Shown here: piece after piece, positions 55,537 through 64,000 of the stretch | Layout of the letters: the number at the start of each line of letters is the position of its first letter | Position numbering within the stretch: the first letter of the stretch is position 1 | Assembly: GCA_037954325.1 (NCBI GenBank) | Contig: JBBMNZ010000003.1 | Location: 24,060,392-24,124,391 of the forward strand | DNA length: 64,000 nt | Direction: 5' to 3' | DNA from: Fistularia commersonii | Lineage: Eukaryota; Chordata; Actinopteri; Syngnathiformes; Fistulariidae | Position numbers and translations under genes: made by a program | Notes under the pieces: model-generated | The model's database searches: none | Told to the model about the DNA's origin: nothing | What the model saw: only the letters and a program-made list of their open reading frames with translations

Positions 55537-56300
55537 GCGCCTCTCCTTGTCTTTTTCTTTTAAAGCGAGAAGAAAAAGACAAAAAAAAAAAAAAAAGAAA
55601 CCAGAGCATTTCAGGTATTTTTTTTTTTTCCCCTTTCCTTTTCGTGTCGCCCGAGACGTTTCCTCACTCGTGGTCGTTTTTTAGAGTCGAATCCGAAGAA
55701 CAGGCACACTCGATATGGATCTGTAGGACGACGCACGCTAACGCAATCCGCGACTTTTCTCAGACGAACCGTCACCGCGGACGTTCTCGTCGAGTGTTTC
55801 GTTTTCATATTGGCGCGGGGGTTCAGATCGGTTGTCCAAAAAAAAAAGGGAAATATCCAGTCTTTGTTGAAGCTAACAGATTGGATCCCAGGTGTGACCG
55901 GCCGTCCGGGGAGCAGCTTTGCCAGATGTTTGGATTGAGTTTGACAGATCCGGGGAACGTTTATTAACGTTCACATACTGGAAGTGACAGCCTTAATAAC
56001 ATATTAATTCGTAGCGTAGGACCAGGTCACCTCTGTTTTTCAAATTAACGCGAACGATGTTTTGTTTTTAACTCAAAAGACTCCCGACAATCTCGAAGTC
56101 GCCTTTTAAAAAGGAGGCCTTCCATCCGAAGTGAGGATCTGCCCCGGATTCTGCACCACGGATCTTTAAAGGGAACTTCCGCTTGGAATCCCAGAGCGGT
56201 CGTGTGAACAAATTGATGCCGCGGAAGAAAAACAAACGAAGCAAATAACCGAAGTGGCGTCACTGGTCTGGTTGCAGTGGCAATAAAGGATTCATTTATC
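55537..56300 (+). other. wdsub1: wdsub1 3' UTR
   Basis: Non-coding to an AATAAA at 56282-56287. No other clear signal. A poly-T run follows at 56311-56338. Confidence 0.65.
56282..56287 (+). promoter_or_regulatory. wdsub1 poly(A) signal AATAAA
   Basis: Canonical hexamer with a TG/T-rich element about 20-50 nt downstream. Confidence 0.6.
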
Positions 56301-56446
56301 AGTGCGGACGTTGTTTTTTTTTTTTTTTTTTTTTTTTATTCCTCGATATCTTATTATCCAGCCATTCCTTTCTGCTTAAACACCTCGGGCTACCAGGCGA
56401 GCCTGTTTTCTATCCCAGCCTAGGAGACCTTGTTGTAAATTTAAAA

Positions 56447-56763
56447 TCAGGGGTGTTGAAATTATTTTAGCTCAAGGGCCACATGGAGGTAAATAATCAT
56501 AATAATTTATCCTTTATTAATTCGTTCTCTGCAATTAAGCGATCAGGGATGAAACATGAGCGCTAGGCTAGCAGCTAGGGGTTCAGCGTCTTGCTCAACA
56601 AATTAAATCTATTCTCCCGTAGGTCGGACGGGTAAAATCATGACATATTAACTACTTTTAACGTACCTATTGCGCAATTCACCCCTGAAACCTGGTATCT
56701 TTTAGCTTTGTGAGCCGGATTAAACCCGTTTGTTGGCCTGATCTGAGTTCGACACCACTGTTT
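56447..56763. mobile_element. hAT-like MITE
   Basis: Left CAGGGGTGTTGAAAT, right GTTCGACACCACTG inverted. Flanking 8-mers TTTAAAAT and TTTTAAAT are a near-perfect target-site duplication. Confidence 0.6.
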
Positions 56764-56784
56764 TAAATTGTTAGCATGATTTCC

Positions 56785-56850
56785 AGCGGTTAGCGCTTCC
56801 GCCTCACAGCGAGAAGATCCGTGTTTCCTCTTGAGTTCCTCCCGCTGTCC
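56785..56850 (+). repeat. Dispersed fish repeat fragment
   Basis: AGCGGTTAGCGCTTCCGCCT, CACAGCGAGAAGATCC and TCCTCCCGCTGTCC match the 7227 family. Confidence 0.6.
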
Positions 56851-57099
56851 AAAAACACGCAGTAGTTGTGCGTCTTGCAAGGAACCCAATCTGCATCCCC
56901 CGAAACACCAACCCTCCTCCATAATGTATGCGACTTTTGCCCCGAGGCCTCAAACTCTCACGCTTCCTCTGCAAGTGTTTTACCTTGCACACGTTCACGA
57001 CTAAATCGCATTATTTGGGTCCGCGGTGGGAATTTCACCGCCAGCTGTAAACTGTGAAAGAAGAAGATGTAGAAATATAGTCCGTTAATATTTAATCTC

Positions 57100-57771
57100 T
57101 TTATTGTACCACAATAATAACGTGGTAACATTCTGTAATCCATAGCGTGACTCTGAAAAGGGGAAAATGACAACTTTTTTTTGTTTTTCCTCTCCGCCGT
57201 TTCCTCCCGCGACACGTGAACTCGTCCTCCGCTATGCAAAAATAGATAACATACTGTGAATTACTGAAGCGATCCATTAGATAATTAGATGACGGTAAGG
57301 TTCCAACAATGTCGTGTACATTGTTTGTTGTTTTTTTTTGTTTTTTTTAAATATGTCGATCGTAGCAATAAAAAGAATCTAAAATACATAAAGTCGTTTC
57401 TTTCCGAGGCCTGTAATGAAGACAGACAACCACATACAGGCAAATATAGAATCTGCAAATATATTGTACACCGTACAAATATAAATGTTTTTTAAAAGAC
57501 ACTCGACGATAGAAATGGCATCCTGCGACTAGCGAGAGGTTTTCGTATATTCGTGCACGAAGCTTTGTCAGACTTGTATACCTAATGTAATAAATAAAAC
57601 GGAGACGATATGCTTATTATTTCCCCTAAATCCCTACGTAAGGTGTTTCCTCGCGTCTGGAACGCGCCTAGTTGACGAGCTGTGAAAGCAAGAAAAAGCG
57701 CCGTAGCCCCGAGATCGACGCCGGCTCGAGATCGGCAAAGCGAGCCTCCGCCCGGCTCGGATAAACTACGC
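57100..57771 (-). other. tanc1: tanc1 3' UTR
   Basis: AT-rich non-coding sequence ending at a reverse-strand AATAAA (57105-57100). The extent is inferred from that hexamer. Confidence 0.5.
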
Positions 57772-59182
57772 TCAGACGTTGGACTCTATAAAGGAGCGCT
57801 TGGGCTTGATGGGCGCCATGTGCAGAGCCGGGTTGTCTCTGGTCAAGCTGGCCTGTCTGTGGCGCCCGTCCGGAAAGCGCAGCTGGGAGGCCCTGGCCTC
57901 GCGCTGGTGGAGCCGCTCGGCGAAGTCGCGGCTCTGCTGCTGGCCGCTCGCCTGGCTCCCGGAGAGCTGCTCCTGGAAGGACGCGCGCTTGTACTCGTGG
58001 TTGGCCCCTTGGAACTCCATGACGGACAAACTCAGACTCTCGCCGCCTCCCTGGCCCTGGCGGCCCAGGCAGGAGCCCTGGACTCGCACCGCCTTGTCCA
58101 TGACGCCCATGAAGGGCCGGGGCTTCAGCTCGGGTTTGCTCTTGAAGCTGCCGCCGCTCTTGAGAGGGCAGGGGTTGTCCGGCGGCTGCGGCCTGCCGCC
58201 GTCCGACAGGTTCCCGCTGGACGCCTGGCTGGAGCTGGAACCCCTGGAGCCGGTGGTCCCCGCTCCGCCCGCCTCCCTCCTGACCTCCATCCCCGAGCCG
58301 AGGGCGAGAGCCAGGCCGTCCAGGGCCACGGAGTGGGCGGCGTGTCTCTCGGAGCCCCTGGAGAAGCTGGAGGAGCGGGGCTGGTAGACGGGCCCGGCGT
58401 GGCCCGGCGGGGACGAGCTGCCGGGGGACACGGGGTGAAAGTGCTCGGTGGGGGAGTGTCCGGAGTGTCCGGAGTGTTCCGCGGCCGGTCCGGCGCCGAG
58501 GTCGAGTCCCAGCGGCGGCGCCGGCTTCAGCGAGGTGGACATGTGTCTGCCGGGCAGCGGGCTGGAGGGGCCGCACAGGGACAGCGGTCGGACCCCGACC
58601 CGGCCCCCCGCCTGCAGCGAGTGGCAGTGCTGATGAGTCCTGGCGCTCTGGGCGGAGGCCTGCCTGCTCACGGCGGGAACCGGCTCGGGCAGGTCCACGA
58701 AGAGCTGGTTCTGTACGTAGTCCTGCTCCGCCAGGGCGAAGGCGCCGCCCCCGGGGAGAGTCCTGTTGGGACCGTAGGGATTCAGGGGCCAGAAATCCGG
58801 ACTTTTTCCGCACGGCAGGCTCACCTCCTCCCCTTCCCTCCTCTCCTCCTGCTTCTCCGAATCAACCCGCTCCTCCGGGACCTGCCTCTCCAGACTGCCC
58901 TGCGAGCGCACGTCCTCCTCCTCCTCCTCCTCCTCCTCCTCCTCCTCCTCTTCCTCCTCCTCGGCGGCCTGGTGGTGGTGGTGGTGGTGGTGATGGTGGT
59001 GGTGATGGTGTCCGGCGTGGGCGTGCGGCTCTCTGTTGTAGCCCTGCGGCGCGTTGTTGACCGACGTCTTCTGATGATGTTTGCATTCCTCCTCCACCCG
59101 CGCCAGCAGCCGCCGGATCTCCCGGTTGGACGGGCAGAGCCGCGCTGCCTCGTGGAGGTCTGCCAGCGCTGCAGCAAACTGC
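57772..59182 (-). CDS. tanc1: tanc1 terminal exon with PDZ ligand
   Basis: 1411 nt. It starts QFAAALADLHEAARLCPSN (end of the TPR block), then VEEECKHHQK, a 13-His tract (58972-59010) followed by a Glu tract, a Ser/Pro/Gly-rich tail, the conserved LKPRPFMGVMDKAVR block, and MAPIKPKRSFIESNV before the stop (57772-57774). Its GC bias opens spurious frames on both strands. Confidence 0.94.
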
Positions 59183-62100
59183 CTGCGGGACGGAGCCGAA
59201 CCGAAAGGAGGGCACGGGGGGGGGGGGTTAAAAAAAAAAATACACGCGATTTCACGCGCCGGCGAGCTCTTCGCTCGCATCGCGCTTCGGCTTTACCTGC
59301 TGCTCCTCTTGGCCCGAGCCCTGGCGTAAAACGCCTCGTACGACCTGGGCTTGAGTTCCAGGGCCTTCGTGGCGAACTCCTCGGCGATGCCGAAGTCCTG
59401 CCGAAGTTTATAAAAGAGCAAAGCTTTTCAAATTTCACACAGAGGAGCCAAAGAATCCGGGGTGTTTACATGGCTTCGCCTGAATTACGTTGTTTGTGTG
59501 TGTCTGTATGTGTGTGTGTGTGTTTTCCGTTTATCGCTCAGCCCGACGAAAAGACTTGTTATTCCTGCGTCTTCTCACGCATAGCGATGGCGTCCTTCAC
59601 GGCGAGGTCATAATGGCAGCCGTGAATCTCGAGATCGCGGACGCGGCCGTTGAATATTTAAGGACGGTATCATATGGACGCCCCCCCGCCGCCGTTCCAA
59701 TCATGTATGATTAATCTGCAATGCACGCCCACGTGCAAAACCCCCAGCTCCCCCTCCCTCCCTGCAGAGACTCAGGAGAGCGAGCGACCTTATCACGTCT
59801 CATTACCGCCCCCATTGCTCCGCGGTCACCGTGACCCAAAGGATGGCCGGTTCGCATAGTTTCCCAGAACACACATGCACGCTCCCTCTCAATGATGTCA
59901 CCGCCTGCTTCCATGTCAAACAGGCAAACGCACGCATTTTTATAAACGCTAATTCAGAGCTTCGGGGCCTCACGTTGGTTTTCCTGCGGCAGCGGGAAAG
60001 GTTGAGGTAGAGGGAAACCCGCAGCTCCCGCAGCCCCTTCAGCTCGTCTCCTTGCCCCTCCCGCGGCAGCTTCCTCAGGGCGTACTGGTATCGCTGGCCC
60101 GCCTCCTTCATGCGTCCCTTCTGCAGAAGGACGGCGCAGGCGGGAACGCCGTTTAACGTCTCCGCTCCTTCCAAAGTCGGACGCGGAAGAACGTTCGGAA
60201 CCTACCTTGTAGAGAATGTTTCCTTCCTCCATGAGCTTCTGCAGGAGGATGAGGAGGATGTCCGGCTTGGACGACGCCATAGCCCAGGTGGCGTGCCCTG
60301 CAGGAGGAGTGCGAATATTTTAATTTTCACCCTCCCGCGTCAAACAAACCCCCCGCCGACGTCGACCCCCCCCCCCCCCTCCCAGTTACCTGATCGATCG
60401 TGCGGAGCGGTTCTGTAGCCTTTCCCGCGGAGAGGAAACCGGAGGGTTTTGGAGAAAGAGAGGAGACGTGAATAGCGAGCGGCGCAGCTGCAGCCGTGCA
60501 GCGGAAGTGGAAGGAATGAACCGGGTTTCAACAAACGCGCGGCTGCCATTCGAGGAATCGACCGAGCGCGACGGAGAAATTCTAAAATGTAAAGGGAGAG
60601 ACGCCGATTCCTCGTCGCCGGTGAAGGAGTGAAGGAATCGGGTTTGTTTAGTTCACGCAGGAGCCGGAGGGGAAGAAGAAGAAGAAGAAAAGGCGAAGCA
60701 CAGGAATCATGCTTTCTTTTCCCCAATGCTCTTTGGTTCTCCGTCTTCCTGCCGGGTTCTCTGAACACCACGAGGGAACGTCTGTGATTGACAGGCCACC
60801 TTTCCAGGTGAAACCTCGCCTCTCCGCTCCCCCGCCCTGCGGACAGTGACCTTCTCCAAGGCCGGCACAGCAGAAGATGAATGAATGAATGAATGAATGA
60901 ACGAATGAATGAGACTTCACACTGGGTGCCGAGATCGGCTGCAGGCTCATACAAGTCAGAAAAACAAGCCGCGACTTTTGTCACGTAAACAACGATGCGG
61001 CTGATATATGGACTTTTTTGGGAAGGGGGCGCTAACGAGCTTCACGACGCTAAAACGTTTATCCTCGTCACATCGGACCGATGAAATGACCCGGGAAATT
61101 CCGTTCCACTCTGACGCCGAAAAAGACGACTTTGACGGTTTTAGTGCGCAGGAGGAAGGCCGCGATAGCGATCGGCTAGCTTGTACGGCTTATATTGAGG
61201 TCTTTTTTGTTATTAGTTATTTGACACTGAAGAGGAGGGTTACAACACCCTCTCCTTTCACCCTTTGAAAAAATGGTAATGGTTTTTTTTGGTGTTTTTT
61301 GGGGTCACCTGACCTTAACTTCCATCTCAGTTTGTCGTCCAGACATCACGCCTTTAGAGAGCGGGACGTCGCCCTGACGTGACATGACACGGCGCGAGCC
61401 CGTGACCTTTGACCTTTGCTTTGTGAGACGTTCAGAGAACTTCCCCCTTGCGGCGCGGAGAACACGGACCGCCCGGAAAGCATAACAAGCTCCGGGAATT
61501 TTGGGGACGCGGATTCAACGCCTGCGTGAGATTTAAAGTCGCCACAGAAACACCTTGACTTACGAATTGAACTCGTTCCGCGACGGAGCTCGTAACTCAG
61601 TTTGCTCGTATCTCAAATTCAAGTTCCCCATTGACATAAACTAAAACGCTGCTAATCCGTTCCATAACTTTACTTTATGAATACCAAATAATTGATTCAA
61701 ATCATATATTTACCTTCAGACGAAGACACCGGCAGTGGAGGTTGGGGGCGTTTTTCATTTGGTGCTTAACTTAACTTACTGGCCACACACTTAATGCTAA
61801 TATTTGCTGCTAAATGTAACTTGCACACTTCTTTTTGTAACAGGGTGAACCATCAACTATTTGAGTGGCTCTCCCAGCAGACGATGCTCTCCGGTACGGT
61901 ATCTCGACAACAACAACTTCTCCGTCCCTTCATGGACACGCACGCCTCGTGTTTTTCCATGCTACCTGGTGGCGGGCGGCGCATCCCGCTGTTTTTAAAC
62001 GCGATTTGGCAGACAGCGGCGGCTGTATTTGAGGTCAGATGTACAGGAGGGTGCGGGGTGAAGGTCTCGTACCCATTTTGGATCCCTTCTTGAGCAGCGA

Positions 62101-63219
62101 GGCCACCAGGGCTGGGTTCTGGCAGCCGGGCGTCCGTTCCAAAGCCCTGCCGCCGTTGTTGTCGGCCCGCTCCAGCACGGCCCCGTGCTCCAGCAGGCAC
62201 TGCACCTGCACGGCCACCGCATCGGGACAACACGTCACAACCTCGGCGCCAAATCGGGTCAGAAGCCATCGTTCCACCAGCAGAATTATCCGTCTTTTTG
62301 TCGTCTCTTTTTTTCTTCTTCCCCTATTAGCGCTTTCGCTGTGTTTTGATTACATTCCTGCTGATCATTAATTACACAAGTGATTGTTTCCCTGCTCCTC
62401 ATTAGACGTGATTGCAGATTACCTCCCGCGTCGCCACGTCTCAGAAAAGCGGTCGTGATCCGATCCGCGGGTAATAATCAGGATTCCTGATTTCTGTTAT
62501 TCGACGAAAAGCGGGTTAAAGTAAGCTGTGGGCGTCTGAAATCCAATAACTGGGATGTTCTGGCGGCTCATTTTCCACCCGGATCAATTAGCTGTGAGAT
62601 GACTTTGTTGGAAAAGGGTTATTTCTCCGCGCGCGAGGAAAACGAGCAGTCGTTCCTCCTCCGCCGCCGGGACGTAAACCCATCCAAGAACCATGACATC
62701 GCAAGTGTATTTACCATCTTTACGGCCCCTCCGGCTCCCCGAGGGGGAACCCGGCACTTGTTTTCCGCTCATTGCTCCCCGACAGCGACGTCTCCAGGGT
62801 CTCTCGGTCGGACTCGACGGGAAACTCACCGTCTCCGCGTCCCCGTTTAGAGCGGCGATGTCCAGCGGGGTTCGTCCCTGCCTGTCAGGCTGGTTGGGGT
62901 CGGCGCCCGCCTCCGCCAGCAGCTGCAGGACGCCCTTCTGCCCCCTCGTGCACGCCCAGCCCAGGGCCGTCAGCCCGTCCTGATCGGCGCTGGACAGACA
63001 GGCACCTGGTATCCACACACACACACACACACATTGTTCTGCAGGTCACGATGCCTCGTGCAGGAGGTGGAGGCGGGAAAGGGCTCGCCGCTTACCGTTG
63101 GACAGCAGCAGCTCGCAGGTGCCGACGTGGCCCTCGGAGGCCGCCAGCATCAGCGCGGTGCGGCCCAGCTTGTCGCTCACGCTCACGTCGGCGTCCCGCT
63201 TCAGGAGCAGCTCCGCCAC
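57772..63219 (-). CDS. tanc1: TANC1 scaffold protein, C-terminal part (7 exons, 5' end outside window)
   Basis: This is a postsynaptic-density scaffold with ankyrin and TPR repeats; mammalian TANC1 binds PSD-95-type proteins. The seven exons (63219-63096, 63005-62830, 62205-62073, 60297-60206, 60120-59974, 59397-59297, 59182-57772) total 2184 nt, 727 residues plus none missing at the 3' end. Fragment residues 1-144 are the last ankyrin repeats (LGRTALMLAASEGHVGTCEL; DGLTALGWACTRGQKG; GRTPLDIAALNGDAET). 145-300 is the TPR block (ATWAMASSKPD; KEAGQRYQYALRKLP; LATK-type KALELKPRSYEAFYARARA; FAAALADLHEAARLCP). The rest is a disordered tail with His13 and a Glu run, ending IESNV, a class I PDZ ligand. 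TANC2 is the close paralogue; I choose TANC1 from the wdsub1-baz2b neighbourhood. The N-terminal ATPase-like region is not in the window. Confidence 0.92.
59297..59397 (-). CDS. tanc1: tanc1 TPR exon 2
   Basis: 101 nt, phase 0 to phase 2. It encodes DFGIAEEFATKALELKPRSY and EAFYARARAKRSS. Confidence 0.95.
59398..59973 (-). other. tanc1 intron
   Basis: A short TG array at 59490-59522. Nothing else. Confidence 0.6.
59974..60120 (-). CDS. tanc1: tanc1 TPR exon 1
   Basis: 49 codons, phase 0. It encodes KGRMKEAGQRYQYALRKLPR and ELRVSLYLNLSRCRRKTN. Confidence 0.95.
60206..60297 (-). CDS. tanc1: tanc1 exon at the ankyrin-TPR boundary
   Basis: 92 nt, phase 1 to phase 0. It encodes HATWAMASSKPDILLILLQK and LMEEGNILYK, near-identical to mammalian TANC. 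Confidence 0.94.
60298..62072 (-). other. tanc1 intron (1.8 kb)
   Basis: C14 at 60367-60380, (AATG)n 60878-60912, the repeat fragment 61008-61205, and a dispersed fragment at 61551-61670 (GAACTCGTTCCGCGACGGAG, GTAACTCAGTTTGCTCGTA). Confidence 0.55.
61008..61205 (+). repeat. Fragment of the 48682 transposon family
   Basis: ATGGACTTTTTTGGG, CTCGTCACATCGGACCGATG and GCCGAAAAAGACGACTTTGA are shared with 49255-49345 and, inverted, with 63880-64000. Confidence 0.7.
62073..62205 (-). CDS. tanc1: tanc1 ankyrin exon C
   Basis: 133 nt, phase 0 to phase 1. It encodes VQCLLEHGAVLERADNNGGR and ends LLKKGSKM. The usual MRPLD of mammalian TANC reads GRALE here, a diverged last repeat. Confidence 0.92.
62206..62829 (-). 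other. tanc1 intron, nothing recognised
   Basis: No repeat or frame of note. Confidence 0.55.
62830..63005 (-). CDS. tanc1: tanc1 ankyrin exon B
   Basis: 176 nt, phase 1 to phase 0. It encodes ACLSSADQDGLTALGWACT and GRTPLDIAALNGDAET, two ankyrin repeats. The donor is ACG|GTGAGT. Confidence 0.93.
63096..63219 (-). CDS. tanc1: tanc1 ankyrin exon A
   Basis: 124 nt, phase 0 to phase 1. It encodes VAELLLKRDADVSVSDKLGR and TALMLAASEGHVG. The acceptor (reverse strand) is TCGGTCAG and the donor G|GTAAGC. Confidence 0.92.
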
Positions 63220-64000
63220 CTGACCGAGGAGGTCAGAACAATAATAATAATAATAATGATTCAAGATTCAAAGAACAATTCTAATAATAATAATAATGAT
63301 GATAGTAGTAATACATTGTGTATAAGATGCTTTGCTAGACACTCAAGGACACCTTTCAGACATGTACCGTCATTTCCAGACTAAAAATAACAAAATAAAT
63401 ACATGTGTCCATATACAAGCTGCACTTCTCTATAAACCCCAGGTGCTCACGTTGCAACATGAGATATTTAATGATAATAATAATGATAATTTGTCCTTTA
63501 TTAATCCCTCTTGGGGAAATTTGTTCTCTGCAATTAACCCATCATGGATGAACCATGAGCAGCAGGCTGCCGTCCACCAGCGCCAGGGGAGCAGTTAGGG
63601 GTTTACGCAGAAAAATTATTTTTTTACTTTTAATTAAATACATACTGGTTTTTTACATCCACAAATACGTACTGGAAATGCTCTTTTTCTGAACAGTGCC
63701 TGTAATGTGGCTGATGAAAATGATTATTAATAGATAGTAATAAAAAACTAATATAGTAATGATAAGAAGAAGATAATAGAAAATAATAATAACAAAAAAA
63801 GAATAATTATGATTATAAAAAGGAAATGTCCATCCATCCATTTTCTATCTCTGCTAAAATTAAACGAAAGTTTCCTTCAGTGTCGGAATTGAACGGCCTC
63901 AGAATTTCTCGGTAATTTCATCGGTCCGATGTGACGAGGCTAAAGGTTTTGGCGGCGTGAAGCTGGTGAGCCCCAAAAAAAAATCCATAAATCAGCCACA
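63220..64000 (-). other. tanc1 intron running off the window
   Basis: (TAA)n near 63240-63300, a retroposon tail word CCTTTATTAATCCCTCTTGG (63497), AT-rich DNA, and an inverted copy of the 61008 repeat at 63880-64000. Confidence 0.55.

Larger units (their letters stand above)
56301..57099. other. Tail-to-tail interval between wdsub1 and tanc1
   Basis: About 800 bp between the two inferred poly(A) sites. It holds a poly-T run, a repeat fragment with ATCCCAGCCTAGG (56345-56425), an inverted-repeat element (56447-56763) and a fish dispersed-repeat fragment (56785-56850). No gene. Confidence 0.55.

Noticed and set aside
57668..58813. 381-codon minus-strand frame overlapping the tanc1 terminal exon
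   Set aside because: Out of frame with the TANC1 protein; low-complexity Arg/Ala/Pro composition.
57682..59613. 643-codon open frame on the plus strand opposite the tanc1 tail
   Set aside because: The minus frame has the conserved TANC tail, PDZ ligand and matching splice phases. The plus frame is a by-product of strong GC bias and triplet repeats.

Overview
The window is vertebrate nuclear DNA, almost certainly from a teleost fish. The genes are split by GT-AG introns, many only 80-120 bp long. The non-coding DNA is full of (CA)n/(TG)n microsatellites and dispersed repeats that I recognise from teleost genomes. Three genes are present, in an order known from other vertebrates: baz2b and wdsub1 on the plus strand, and tanc1 on the minus strand meeting wdsub1 tail to tail. 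There is no prokaryotic, viral, CRISPR or rRNA content.

Layout. 1-15171 has no recognisable coding sequence. It is probably upstream or 5' untranslated intron DNA of baz2b and holds microsatellites, repeat fragments and some AT-rich islands that look like conserved non-coding elements. 15174-43992 is the complete baz2b coding region in 36 exons; all splice phases agree and give 2431 residues. A 3' UTR follows to about 45.4 kb. The wdsub1 promoter region at about 46.4 kb carries two perfect CRE sites and an ETS site. The wdsub1 coding exons run from 47733 to 55536 (468 residues, or 483 if two candidate micro-exons are used). Its last intron holds a dead Tigger/pogo element. 57772-63219 (minus) is the 3' part of tanc1: seven exons, 727 residues, covering the last ankyrin repeats, the TPR block and the C-terminal tail ending in a PDZ ligand. 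The rest of tanc1 lies beyond 64000.

Function. Baz2b is a chromatin reader of the BAZ2 family (MBD/TAM, AT-hooks, DDT, PHD finger, bromodomain). Wdsub1 is a WD40-SAM-U-box protein and a likely E3 ubiquitin ligase. Tanc1 is a postsynaptic scaffold. They are neighbours by conserved synteny and there is no sign that they act in one pathway.

Novelty. I found no new biological system. The items most worth a second look are a 33-nt in-frame micro-exon in baz2b with UGC-rich upstream sequence, a phase-preserving alternative 5' splice site in a later baz2b exon, two candidate micro-exons in wdsub1, a lineage-looking coding minisatellite in baz2b, a long intronic foldback, and a transposable-element family with a nested insertion. 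Exon boundaries were read by eye from splice signals, reading frame and remembered family sequence; no alignment or transcript evidence was available.
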